Made by a program: the position numbers and the translations under genes. Under the pieces are notes generated by a model. That model did no database searches and had not been told where the DNA came from. It worked only from the letters and a program-made list of their open reading frames with translations. 64,000 bases of DNA, taken from positions 80,642,278 through 80,706,277 of the forward strand of contig CM035416.1 of NCBI GenBank assembly GCA_020310875.1, in the 5' to 3' direction. Of this stretch, positions 44,117 to 55,386 are shown one piece after another (the stretch's first letter is position 1; each line of letters opens with the position of its first letter). The DNA is from Ceratopteris richardii (lineage: Eukaryota > Streptophyta > Polypodiopsida > Polypodiales > Pteridaceae).

Positions 44117-46130
44117 AACATGAATTCTCTGCTGCATGCTAACATTTTCGAGAATGAAATTATCGAGGTTATTGATGATCTTCCCAATGGAAAAAGTCCG
44201 GGTCCTGATGGCCTCACCAATGAGTTTTCAAGTCCTTCAAGCATGAGGTGGCCACCCCGCTGTGTCTGGTGTGGCAAGAGGCTCTCTCCTTCGGCGCCCT
44301 CCCTGAGTGTCTTAATAATGGTGTCATCAAGTTAATTCACAAAAGGGGAGATAAGAACAAAATTGAAAACTGGCGGCCGATTACCATGCTCTAAACTGGA
44401 TACAAGATAATTGCCAAAGTTACCGCCAAGAGAATCTCTTGTCATTTAAAGTCATGGCTTTGTGAGGACCAGAAAGGTTTTATCAAAGGTAGATCTATAC
44501 TTGAAGCAATTGTCGATATTTGGGAAGGCCTTGCATTTGCTGAGGAGTCTGCACAAGATCTGGTATTCATTAAGGTCGACTTCGACAAAGCGTATGACAG
44601 ATTGGAATGGGACTTTATTCTTCAATCACTAAAAGACCTTGGATGCAGCCAAAAATTCACGAAGATGGTTTCCACTCTTCTCGAAAATGCCTCAACTAGA
44701 ATAAATATCAATGGTAAGCTCTGTTAGCCCATACGTAAAAAGATCTATCAGGCAAGGCTGCCCTCTGGCTCCACTACTCTTCGCTATCACCTCGAATGGC
44801 CTCAGTTGCCTATTAAAGCATCACATGGACACTGGCAATCTCAAGGGTCTTTCCCTACCTCTAAATCATGGCCAAATGATTGCGAGACTCTTTGCCGATG
44901 ACATGAATGCCTTTGTGCACAACGATATGAACAACATTGAGGTGTTTTGGAGTTGCCTCGACACCTTTTGTGTGGCGTCAGGTTCAAAAATCAACCATGC
45001 TAAAACTGCTTTCAGAGCAATCAGCGGACCTCCTCCCCAATTGTTATTAGATCAGGGATGTCAAGGTATCCCTAGAGGTCAAGTCTTCCGTCTCCTTGGC
45101 ATTCTGATAGGCTTCGACATCTCAATGGACCTCCTCCCCAATTGTTATTAGATCAGGGATGTCAAGTTATCCCTAGAGGTCAAGTCTTCCGTCTCCTCGG
45201 CATTCCGATGGGCTTCGACATCTCAATGGACCAACGATGGAATTGGGTGCTATCCAAGCTGGATAGCAAACTAAATCATTGGAAAGGTATGCAAGTCAAC
45301 TTGGCAAGGCGTGCTATAGTTGTTAACACATTTATGCTTTCTACGACTATTTACTTTATCTCGTGTTGGAGACCTAAAGAGAAAGAGTTGGCCAAAGTGG
45401 AAAGAATCTGCAGAAACTTCCTCTTGATTGGGGACCCTAACAGGAGGGGGATTCCCAAAATCAAATGGGAAACTTGCATTAACTCGAAAGACTCAGGGGG
45501 ACTTGGGAATTTTGGATATCGTTGGGTTGGCTAACAAGCTGCTAGCAAAGTGGCTTATCAAGGCTTGGAACAATAGTGAGTCCTCTTGGGCTAAATTGAT
45601 CTTCAGAAACATGGAAAACCTTACCTTAGTTGGCCATCCTGGTTGGAAGGAGATAGGAATTCTCACACTTTTGTTCTCCCCCCACCCGGTGTCCCTAAAG
45701 GCTCTAGCCTCGTGTGTTCTTTATGGAAGAGTTGGAACAAGGCTAAACAATTCATCAGAATCGTGGGCGGCTGGGATAAGACAAAATGACTCTATCTGGT
45801 TCCCGATCAGCAGCATAAGGGGGGTGGAACCTTGGAACCTCCAAATTGCAAATCAATTGGCAACATGCGCTGTTGGGTGAGGTGGTCGACTGTTCATCGA
45901 GGTTGTGGAATGCCATCGAGCAGTGTGCTGTCAATTTTGGCCAAACTCCTAAGGAATGGTCGACCGAGAAATCCTTGTTTCTTCTAGGTAAAAGAATCTC
46001 CCGAGATAAGAGATCTCCACCGCTTAGACATCACTGTATTTATCTCCTAAAAAATAACAAGTTGAAACCCAAATGGGTCCCACATGAGGGAGATGATAGA
46101 TTTATCCACCTCATTTGTAATGCCCTCTAG
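44117..46130 (+). pseudogene. LINE-A ORF2, RT and C-terminal zinc-binding region
   Basis: RT motifs: DDLPNGKSPGPDGLTNEF (44175-44230), ENWRPITML (44365), DQKGFIKGRSILEAIVDIWE (44467-44525), FIKVDFDKAYDRLEWDF (44566-44616), RQGCPLAPLLFAI (44750) and the catalytic LFADDMNAF (44890). A 101-base tandem duplication (45026-45127, 45127-45228) shifts the frame. Compared with LINE-B about 230 residues are missing between WNLQIA and NWQHALLGE (near 45840). The end (45846-46130) is the conserved C-terminus. Confidence 0.85.
45026..45228 (+). repeat. 101-bp tandem duplication in LINE-A
   Basis: Two copies start GGACCTCCTCCCCAATTG at 45026 and 45127-ish. 101 is not a multiple of three, so the duplication breaks the frame. 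LINE-B has a single copy at the matching place. Confidence 0.9.
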
Positions 46131-46300
46131 CTTGCCATACTCCTCCCCTGCATTGTGGGATTTGAGGGGTTCCATGAGCACTAGTCCCATTCACTTGTAA
46201 CTTTTTTCTTTATTTTAATTAAAGTCCGGGAGAATAGGTTAAGGCCGAACTTCTTTTTTATTAAAAAAAAAAAAACAGTACCTGTTGCCAATTTCTTTCT

Positions 46301-46801
46301 CGGTGGAAGCATGTCTCCTTTCATCACCCACTCTCACCATATGAATTGTTGCTTTATCGCTGTTTTAAGCCATGGGCTTCCGTTTCTTTCGATCTCCCTC
46401 TTTTTGTGTGCAAGCCGCCTATTCCCTCTTTGTTGTCATTCTCTCTCTCTGTGCGTACTGAGGAAGCTTTCTGCTGCATCATCTGTGCATGTTCCCTCTC
46501 CTTGTTTTGTGTGACTCTGGTAAAGAGTGCCCTGCAAGTGCTCATTCTGTTGGTTGTCGTTTCTGTTTCTGAGTGCATCGGGAGCAATGAGCATGTCTGT
46601 CTCGTGTCTCATCACCTCGTCCTCAATTCCTCGTGCAAGTACCGAGTCTACCGACTCCTGAGATCTGACAAACGTAAGGGGGGTAGAAAGAAAAAAGCAG
46701 AAAAGAAAAGCAAAAGCAGAAGTCATAACAGACATGGCTGGGCATAAAAGTGAATCCTATGAAGTCGTGCTTCCAACGTTTGGCGTTTGTAGTATGTGCA
46801 A
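46301..46801. other. Host flank between LINEs, no gene recognised
   Basis: About 500 bases which before the insertions joined 42165 on the left and 49053 on the right. It is CT-rich. The 133-residue ORF at 46346-46747 has no known domain. It may be upstream sequence of LINE-C. Confidence 0.4.
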
Positions 46802-49052
46802 GACTCCTATTGTTTTTTTTTTTTAATAAAAGGAAGTTCGGCCTTAGCCTAATCTCCCAGACTTTAATTAAAATAAAGAAAAAAAGTTACAAGTGAATGG
46901 GACTAGTGCCCATGGGACCCCCCAAATCCCACAATGCAGGGGAGGAGTATGGCAAGCTAGAGGGCATTACAAATGAGGCGGATAAATTTATCATCACCCT
47001 CATGTGGGACCCATTTGGGTTTCAACTTGTTGTTTTCGAGGAGATAAATACAGTGATGTCTAAACGGTGGAGATCTCTTATCTCGGGAGATTCTTTTACC
47101 TAGGAGAAACAAGGATTTCTCGATCGACCATTCCTTAGGAGCTTGGCCAAAATTAACAGCACATCGCTCCCTCCAAATCTTCCAGAGAGTCTCACCTCTG
47201 ATGGCATTCCACAGCCTCGATGAGCAGCCGACCGCCTCACCCAACATCACCTGTTGCCAGTTGATTTGGCTCGTGAGTCTCAATACTTGGGTCACGTGAC
47301 GCCAGATAACACGGGACTTGGGGCAGTCGAAGAACAGGTGAGCTAAATCTTCGATGCACCGATGGCAACGCTTGCACCATGGCGGCACACCACAGATTTT
47401 GTTAGCCCTTGCATTGGACCCGATACCTTTATGCAAGATCTGCCACATGAGAACGGACTTTTTGACCTCAATTAGGGGGTGCCAAAGAGACATGAATTCC
47501 AGTTCCTACCGAAGTTTGGTCCAAGAAAGGCACCATCTCTTGTTAAGAGTGTGGTGAACATCTAAATCCTCTTTGAAGTTGGGGGTTCTGGATAGCTTCT
47601 TACCATTGCTCCATTTGAGGCCCTCCAAGCAAGGAAGATCTTGACCGCAGAGAAGGCGGGTAGTTGAGCGGTCCCATGCTAAATACCTACTTTGAAGAAG
47701 AGTCCATTCCTCAAAGGTAACTCTAAGTCTCGGATCCAATTCTTCGAACCTAATCCACTGGCTGGTCTCATGTTTCCAGAGTTGTTTCCACTGTTTGAAC
47801 CCCTTGTTCCATAGCCGCTTTGCAGTTTGGAGGTTCCAAGACTCCACCCCCCTAATGCGGCTGATCGGGAACCAAATAGACTCATTTTGTCTTATCCCAG
47901 CCGCCCACTTCCACTCATCACTGATTCTGATGAACTGTTTGGCCTTGTTCCAATTCTTCCATAAGGAACATACGAGGCTAGAGCCTTTCGGGGACACCCG
48001 GTGGGGGGAGAACAAAATCGTGAGAATCCCTATGTCCTTCCAACCAGGATGGCCAACTAAGGTAAGGTCTTTCGTGTTTCTGAAGATCAGTTTAGCCCAA
48101 GAGGACTCCCTATTGCTCCAAGCCTTGATAAGCCACTTTGCCGCCAGCTTGTCAGCCAACCCAACAATATCCAAAATTCCCAAGCCCCCTGAGACTTTAG
48201 GGCTAATGCAAGTTTCCCATTTGATTTTGGGAATCCCCCTCCTGTTGGGGTCCCCAGTCCAAAGAAAGTTTCTGCAGATTCTTTCCACTTTGGCCAAGTC
48301 TTTCTCCTTAGGTCTCCAACACGAGATAAAGTAAATAATTGTAGACAACATAAATGTGTTAACAACCATAGCACGCCCTGCCAAGTTGACTTGCATACCT
48401 TTCCAATGATTCAGCTTGCTATCCAGCTTGGATAGCACCCAGCTCCAGCGTTGGTCCATCGAGATGTCGAATCCCATCGGAATGCCAAGGAGATGGAAGA
48501 GTTGACCGTTAGGGATAACTTGACAGCCCTGATCCACCAACAATTGGGGGCTCTAAAAGCAGTTTTAGCATGGTTGATTTTTTAGCACCACCAAAACACC
48601 TCAATGCTCTTTATATCGTTATGCACAAAGGCATTCATGTCATCAGCAAAAAGTCTCGCAATCATTTGGCCATGATTTAGAGGTAAGGAAAGACCCTTGA
48701 GATTGCCAGCGTCCATGTGATGCTTTAAAAGGCAACTGAGTCCATTCGAGGCGATAGCAAAAAGTAATGGAGCCAGAGGGCATCCTTGCCTAATTGATCT
48801 TTTTAAACGAATGGGCTCAGAGAGCTTACCGTTGATATTTATTCTAGTTGAAGCATTCCCAAGAAGAGTGGAAACCATCTTCGTGAATTTTTGGCTGCAT
48901 CCAAGGTCTTTCAATGATTGAAGAATAAAGTCCCATTCCAATCTGTCATACGCTTTGTCGAAGTCGATCTTAATGAATACCAGATCTTGAGCAGACTCCT
49001 CAGCAAAAGCAAGGCCTTCCCAAATATCGACAATTGCGACTCCTATTGTTTT
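46802..49052 (-). mobile_element. LINE-B, 5'-truncated, with 15-bp target duplication
   Basis: GACTCCTATTGTTTT lies at 46802-46816 and 49038-49052. Next to the left copy is a poly-T run (poly-A on the minus strand), then the 3' tail 46825-46945. The 5' end stops inside RT at 49037. Length about 2.2 kb. The exact target duplication and the single clean 5' truncation are typical of target-primed reverse transcription. Confidence 0.92.
46957..49037 (-). pseudogene. LINE-B ORF2 (RT through C-terminus)
   Basis: RT part 49037-48582: DIWEGLAFAEESAQDLVFIK, FDKAYDRLEWDF, RQGCPLAPLLFAIA and catalytic RLFADDMNAF. After a break near 48550 the thumb and linker run 48543-47506 (GFDISMDQRWSWVLSKLDSK, KWLIKAWSNRESSWAKLIF, WIRFEELDPRLRVTFEEW). 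The zinc-binding domain is at 47493-46957 (CKRCHRCIEDLAHLFFDCPK, then VIWRHV), ending at ICNAL. Two breaks separate three long frames, so decay is modest. RT contacts the RNA template; the zinc-binding end probably binds nucleic acid. Confidence 0.9.
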
Positions 49053-49240
49053 GAAAGTCCTCATTATCTCTCACTTGATGCAAAACTGAAATCTGATGGA
49101 TTTTTTTCCGGAAGAGTGCGCATGTTGGTGAAGAGTGGAGCTTAGGGTTTTGGGCCTCCTTTGTTGCCCCTCTTTGGTGCCCCTCTTCCCCCTCGGTGAG
49201 AGGAGGGCCTTAGTCCTCTCTCCTGCCCCTACGCCTGGCG

Positions 49241-50895
49241 GTGCTCCTCTGTGGAGGTCCTCAGGGCTGTGCTCCCATGGCCCTGTTCGAAGCGCTACGC
49301 AATGGCTTGACAGACTGCGGCAAGGACTCTTGTATGAATGATGTTAACCTGATGATTCGCCCTGGGGAGGAAGTGAAAGATGACGCTACGAGACAGTCCC
49401 CTAGGGATGGTACAGTGGGTTCCCAGCAGAGGGTTAACACTGTCAATGTTGCTGATGAAGTCTTACTGGCGGATGCACATCCAGCGTCAAGATCCTATGC
49501 TCAAGCTGCCCGACAAGTAGAGCATCATCAAGGTGTTTTCTCTCCTCTTAATCTCTTACCAGGTACTTCTCAAGCTCCTTTGTTTCCAGAGGCTGCTCCC
49601 TTTATTGAGGATGATAACCCACATGAGCTTTGTGTGGAGAGTGAAGACAGTGACTCTGAGGAGGAAACCCTAATCATCGACAGACTGTCTCTTGACAACT
49701 GGCATGACCATTTGAGTAATAGAGTTATCATTGGTCTATGTCATGGGCCGAGACCCCCCCAGGAAGTCCTAAGGGCTTGGTTAAAAAACAATTGGGAATC
49801 AAGAGGGCTTGTGGTTAGGCATGTCCAGTATTGCCCTAATAATTATCTCCTGTTTTTTTTGAGGACGCAAACAGCGCTTTACAGGTTTTGACTGAAGGTC
49901 AGTGGTTAATTAGGAACTCCCCTATCTCCTTGTTTAAGTGGCATATTGGGTTCAACCCAAAGGGTCCCAAACCTACTAAGATCCCTGTCTGGGTGGAGTT
50001 TCCGGACCTTCCCCTTGCGTTTTACCCTTGGGTCGAACAATTAGGGAAAAAACTTGGGCGTGTTCTAGGTCAAAAGACTAGGAATAATATCATTAACCCT
50101 AAGTGGGATCCTCAGATCCTTATTGAAGTGGATGTATCCAAAGCTATCAAAACTAATGTAACCATCAAGGATTCCTTTGGTCGGAAACTACATGTGCAAA
50201 AAGTTATGTATAGGAACTTGCCCAATGCTTGCTATAAATGCTATAAACAAGGCCATCTAATTAAGGATTGTCCCCTTCTCCCTAAATAGGAAATTCAAGA
50301 AGATACAAGAGAAAAAGGTCAGGCTCAAGCTGCTGTTGGTAACACTAATCCTCAGTTTAGGAAAAGAAATAACAAATCTAAAAAGAAAAACGTGAAGTCT
50401 GATAACCTTTTTAACATTCTGTTGGATGACATCTCTAACCCCTTCGAGGATCAAGTCAATGAAGTTGCTGATAAGAATATTTTTGATTGTGATGCTAATA
50501 TTCTGGACATTTGTGCAGATGCCAATAAGGAAAACATGCTGTCCTACTCCAATGGTCAATTGGATCAGGGTTGGAAAGTTGTGGGAAAAAAGAATAAAGT
50601 GTTTGTACCCCCTCAAAAATCTCTGCATAATTCTAAACCTATTCAAGAAGTCACACCGGTCTAGGTAAACTCCTTTCTTGTTACACAGGCTCAGGTGGTC
50701 TCCCAAGAAATTAATATGATGGATCAAGGAAAACTGGACATGATGGAAGAGGAGATAGAGACAGTTGAGGTAGTGCCAATGTCTCAAGAACCTGAGGTAT
50801 CTAAAAAGCCTGACTACGTTCCTAAATCCAAAAGAAAGGAGGTTATTAGGTCCTCTTTGGTAGTGCTTAAGCCCACCAAAAATAACAGGAAGTAA
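49241..50895 (+). pseudogene. LINE-C ORF1 (RNA-binding protein)
   Basis: Two frames: 49241-49891, then 49888-50895. The shift occurs at a T-run near 49852-49860. The first part is a variable acidic region leading into HDHLSNRVIIGLCHGPRPPQ; the second has PISLFKWHIGFNPKGPKPTK and PVWVEFPDLPLAFYPWVEQL, a pattern of the DUF4283 domain common in plant LINE ORF1. A knuckle CYKCYKQGHLIKDCP follows at 50230-50275. In-frame stops at 50287 and 50662 interrupt the basic C-terminal half. ORF1 proteins bind element RNA. Confidence 0.8.
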
Positions 50896-50916
50896 CTTCT
50901 TTCCCTCTGTTTCCCT

Positions 50917-51366
50917 ATGACTGACCTTCATATTTGTTCTTGCAATACTAAAGGGATCACGAATCCTGTTAGAGCTAAAATGCTTAATATCTGGTTATCT
51001 TATCTTCCTAAACTGCCTGATGTGTTGTGTCTTCAGGAGCTGAAAGTTGGGGGGAACTCTCTCTTGTTTAACCTTAAGAGAGTCTCTTCTAGGTACAAGT
51101 GGTTCTATACTAAGCATTGTGATGGTAAAGAGGGCAGTGCTATCGGTGTGTCCATCAATCTCCTTCATGCTTTTATTACGTGCAATTTAAGTGCTTCTAA
51201 TCAGTGGTGTTCTGTCTCCCTGGGCCACCCTTATGATGTTACTATAATTTCTGTGTATGCGGCTAATAATGAGTCGGGGCGTTCTGGTTGCTGCGGGGAA
51301 CTCAGTTGCATCCAAGGTCCTGTTATTGTTATTGGGGATTTGACACTTCTGGGTCTTCTGGGTTGA
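50917..51366 (+). pseudogene. LINE-C ORF2, endonuclease N-terminal part
   Basis: APE-type endonuclease starting MTDLHICSCNTKGITNPVRA, with VLCLQELKVGG, VTIISVYAAN and VIVIGDL. About 50 residues after the GDF-type motif are missing: sequence jumps to SGLTWSNKQIG, which in LINE-A lies much further on. The deletion also shifts the frame near 51345, so nuclease activity should be lost. It starts 21 bases after the end of ORF1. Confidence 0.8.
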
Positions 51367-52990
51367 CTTGGTCTAATAAGCAGATTGGCACAGCCTATAC
51401 TGCGGCTCGTCTTGATAGATGCTATGCCAGTATTCCTTTTGTCCAAGGTTGTTGGGATATTTGTGTTAATCTTGATACTTCCCTGTTTATGACTGATCAC
51501 AAGCCTCTTCTTGTTACCTTTAAAAAGGGTACCCCTAGTTTTAGAGTTGGCTGGCCCCATATAGATTGTAACTTCCTTAAGATGCCCAGTGTTTTGTCCC
51601 AGACCAAAAATATCTTCTCCCTTAACTTTGAGCACATTAGATCTCCTAGTATAGCCTGGTGTAAGTCTGTCAAAGAGATTCAGAAGCTTTTCACTCAACT
51701 TAAGTCGTTAGCTAGGAAAACTAGGGCCCAAAGAAGACAGTCCATAGTGGAAAGATTAGGGCTCCTTGATGCTAACTCCCAAGAATATCATGATCTTTCT
51801 GTGTTGTTGTGCAAAGAGAGGTATCTGGAAGCTAGCTACTCTCTTGCCTCTTCTAAAGAATTCTGGAGTGGGAAGATTGATAGAAATAACAACTACATGT
51901 TTTCTTTGATGAAAAATCAAAAAGCTAGGGACTTCATCCCTCCTCTTAAAAAGAAAAGTGGTGGTCATACTATCAATATTCAAGAGTCTTTACAGGAGGC
52001 CAAGAGCTTCTTTATGGATGTTTTCTATGGTTCTCCCAATTGGGGAGAGGACATCCAGAGGGCCAGAGCTACTATTGCCATAAAAAGGAAAAAAATGATT
52101 CCTGAAAGCCTGAGCTTCATTCTAGACCTGCCCCTCACTGTCGGTGAGATCAAAGAAACCATCCATAAATTGAAACCCTGTAAATCTCCGGGGATTGATG
52201 GTTTACCTAATGAGTTCTTCATGGTTTTGAAAGACTTCCTCACTCCTTATATTCTTTTGATTTGGAAAGAAGTTTCTGGTAAAGGATATCTCCCTTCTCA
52301 CATTAACACTGGTGTGATCAGGCTTATTCACAAGAAAGGCAGCAAGGAAGACCTTAACAAATGGAGACCCATAACCTGTCTGAATATTGTTTACAAAATC
52401 TTCTCCTCTACCTTGGCTAGTAGACTTAGCCCTATGATGAGAAATTTTATTCTCTAAGAGCAGAAAGGATTTATCAAGGGCAGATTCATTCTTGATGCTA
52501 TTATCTCCCTTTGGGAAGGCATGGATTATGCCTCGGAAAGTGGGCATGATTTTTTTTTCTTAAGATTGATTTTGACAAAGCCTATGATAGGATTGAGTGG
52601 GACTTTATTTTGCAATCTCTTCAAGACTTGGGTCTTGGTAGAAGATTCATTAAGTTTGTGAGCACTCTTTTTGGTAATGCTTATTCTAGGGTAGTGATCA
52701 ATGGGCACCTCTCTGAACCTTTTAAACTTTCTAGATCTATAAGACAAGGCTGTCCCCTTGCCCCTCTTCTGTTTGCCATTGCTAGTGACTCTTTAGGTTG
52801 GCTGGTCAAGGATGCTATGGATAGAGGGCTTATAAGAGGCATTGAAATTCCTAATTCTCCCTCCCCCCTTTGCTTACAAATGTTTGCTGATGATACTAAT
52901 GTTGTTCTTAAAGCTGACAATGTTTCTTTGAAGTTTTTTCTTGAATGCTTGGATCAGTTTTGTCTTGCTAGTGGCTCCAAAGTTTTTCAT
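51367..52990 (+). pseudogene. LINE-C ORF2, linker and RT, truncated
   Basis: Opens in the frame 51288-52457 with ARLDRCYASIPFVQGCW and MTDHKPLLV (end of endonuclease), then the helical linker. RT motifs follow: LKPCKSPGIDGLPNEFFMVL, IRLIHKKGSKEDLNKWRPIT and, after a TAA at 52456, EQKGFIKGRFILDAIISLWE. A shift at a T-run near 52552 is followed by RQGCPLAPLLFAIASDS and the catalytic MFADDTNVV (52880). The element stops at LASGSKV (about 52988), where a minus-strand copia begins. The thumb, zinc domain and 3' tail are missing. Confidence 0.88.
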
Positions 52991-54710
52991 GAAATATACC
53001 CACACTTTTCGTGTATGATCATCAATGAAAGTAACATAAAACCTGTAACCGCCCATAGATGTGGTCTTTGTAGGACCCCAAACATCTGTATGCACTATTT
53101 CTAACAGATTCTCACTAACAGGCTTGTCATGCGGAAATGATGAACTTGATTGTTTACCAAATTGACATGCTGCACATACCCTTTGCATCTCTACAACCTT
53201 GAAATTTGGTAGTCCATGGACAATCTCCTTTGACTGCATCAATTTCAGCCTTTGCAAGTTTGCATGTCCAATCTGTTTGTGCCAGGTCTCTATATCAGCA
53301 ATGACTCCTGCACCTTTTGCAAACATGGCTGCATTCATTTCATGAATTTTCACATTTAAGGTGAACATCCTAACCACTTTGTTTCCTTTGGCAATCAATC
53401 TTCCATCCCGTTTGTATTCTTCTACATATAACCCATCAACATTGAACATGACTGTAATCCTTGGTCAACCATTTGTCCAACATAAACTAGATTCTTTGTT
53501 ATATTTAGAACATGAAGCATATGAGCAAGATGTTTTACCTTCCCGTCCTCCATGGACAATGCTATGTTTCTAGTATGCTCGATAGGGTGTGATGTGTTAT
53601 TACCTGTTTCAACATATCTAGGAATTGGCAATTTTTGCAAAGTACTAAACCATTCTGCATGACTGGTCATGTGATTTGAAGCACCGGGATCAAGATACTA
53701 GACATTATCATTTGATTTTGAAACACCAGTAAACATCGTATTCATCATGTGATGTTGAATCATGAACAGCTTCTCAGAATCATCTGCACTTGTGGATGCA
53801 TAGTTGTTTTTCTGCCTTTTGTTATTTTGATTCTTCAACCTGCAATCACGTTCAAAGTGTCTAGGTTTACCACAATTCCAACATTCTTTACTATGATTAC
53901 CTGAATCATTTCTTTGAAAAGTTCTGCGACCTCTTTGGCTCCCTTGCCTCGAAACTGTCCTCTTCCTCCTGCATGATTCTGTTGTTGACCTTGGTCTTGG
54001 TTAGTGATTCCTCTTTCACTTTCAAAAGCTCTACCTTGGCCTCTTCCTCTCCCAAAGTAGAATACCTGCTCAGAACTAGATTTTCCTTGGGAGTTTAAAT
54101 CCTCACCAAGATTGTTTTCTTCAATAATCAACACACACACCAAATCAGCAAAATTCGGAATATTTTCCCTAGTATGTATAGAAGTTTTGAACTGCTTATA
54201 TGCAGCTCCTAAACCACGAAGGCACACTTCCACCTTATCATCATCATCATCTACATTCATGCCAATAGATGCAAGTGACTCACATATGTTTTTGATTTTC
54301 AGGGTGTCGTCACTTACCGACATGCTCTTCTTTTCCAATGTATGCAACTCGTTGTTGAGTTGCAATTTTCGTGCCTTTGTATTAGTCTCATACAAAGTGA
54401 CCAAACTATTTGAAGCCTCTTTTGGAGCCTTGGCATCCTGTATGTGCCAAATCATGCTATCCTGTATGCTAACAAATAGCCAATACATTACCATTTGTGC
54501 TCCTTGATTCCATTCTTCATACACTCTTAACTGGTCTGCAGTGTGATTCCTCTCTGGTAATTGTGGAGCATTTTTTTTCTCTCCTTCGATGTACTTCTAG
54601 TAGCCTTTTCCCATTAGGAAATTCATCATTCCGAATCTCCAAGCATGGAAGTTGTTCTTGTCCAGCTTATCACTCATAAGCTGACTCATTCCATCTGCGT
54701 TTGCCATTTT
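52989..54710 (-). pseudogene. Copia-D gag, protease and integrase start, truncated
   Basis: Gag occupies 54710-53835; it has KARKLQLNNELHTLEKKSMS, VEVCLRGLGAAYKQFKTSIH, a Gly/Arg stretch and, in another frame, the knuckle CWNCGKPRHFERDC (near 53845-53885). The protease near 53690 reads LDPGASNHMTSHAEWF: the Ser of Asp-Ser-Gly is replaced by Pro. The pre-integrase module has WHKQIGHANLQRLKL and CAACQFGK. Integrase starts IVHTDVWGPTKTTSMGGYRF and is cut after WVYFMKN at 52989, next to LINE-C. RT and RNase H are lost. Confidence 0.85.
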
Positions 54711-55080
54711 TGTAGCTATTCACAACACTGCAAAACACTACAAGCAGCACTTCTGCTTGAAAACTGTTGCACTACATGTGACAATTCGATATAAGAAAAG
54801 CATAGTTTTCGTGTATCAACAGTACACGAAATCACTTGAAATTTTGGATCTGGAATATATGAGTGTTTCGAAACACGACTCAAGTTACAGTTTCTGAAAA
54901 TGACCTGGTTTTTCTATGGGCCCCACCTTGTGGGCTCAAAATGGAGGTCGAGATGGCTTCGAAACTTCGACCTTCACGCCAATTTTTGTAGCAATCTCAG
55001 GTCGTTTGTGAATCTCACTTTCTCCACACCTTCTCGTGTGCTCTTCACCGTCGGGCTTCTCCACGAGCTCTCTATAGCCA

Positions 55081-55097
55081 CACTGGCTCTGATACCA
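55081..55097 (-). other. Primer-binding site of copia-D (initiator tRNA-Met)
   Basis: The minus strand reads TGGTATCAGAGCCAGTG directly after an LTR end. Confidence 0.88.
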
Positions 55098-55386
55098 TGT
55101 CACGAGGAAGGAGATAAGGAAGAGAGCTCACACACACACTGTCACAACCAAAGAGAAGTACACACTCAGATTGAGGCAAGGAAGAATGATCTTCTTCTTC
55201 TTCTTCTTCTATTACATAAAAAGGAATGTACAAGAATGACCTAAAAACAAGAACACAACAAGTGCAATATATAAAGATCACTACATAAGGAGAAACCTAA
55301 TGTCGAATGAGTGAGCTAGCAAGTACCAAATGTGCCATCACTCTTGGTAGATAAATCTAATAAAGCTCAATGAAGTATCCCTGACA
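55098..55386 (-). repeat. 5' LTR of copia-D
   Basis: 289 bases with ends TGTCA and TGACA on the plus strand, adjacent to the primer site. It has a CTT/CTT microsatellite (55190-55210). No partner LTR remains because the 3' half of the element is lost. It abuts copia-E integrase sequence on its right, so copia-D probably inserted into copia-E. Confidence 0.65.

Larger units (their letters stand above)
42617..46279 (+). mobile_element. LINE-A
   Basis: Plus-strand LINE from the end of ORF1 to a poly-A at about 46263-46275. ACCTGTTGC lies on both sides (42608-42616 and 46280-46288), consistent with a 9-base target duplication within the older minus LINE. The 3' UTR (46130-46260) is the plus-strand version of the tail found elsewhere. 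Confidence 0.75.
42166..46300 (-). mobile_element. 5'-truncated LINE with target duplication, split by LINE-A
   Basis: ATTTCTTTCT occurs at 42166-42175 before a poly-T run and again at 46291-46300. The minus-strand LINE lies at 42176-42616 and ends at 46280-46290; LINE-A is inserted near its 5' end. Coding part: 42609-42316, with MLLGEAVGCSSRLWNAIKGE and RHHCIYLLEDNKLKPKWVPH, the C-terminus of ORF2. It is followed by the 3' UTR and poly-A (poly-T on the plus strand). Confidence 0.75.

Noticed and set aside
42166..46300. Twin-priming (5' inversion) of a single LINE
   Set aside because: The plus-strand part has its own 3' UTR and poly-A and its own flanking ACCTGTTGC repeat, so two separate insertions explain it better.
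46346..46747. 133-residue ORF as a host gene
   Set aside because: No domain, overlapping ORFs on the other strand, and the sequence is low-complexity CT-rich flank.
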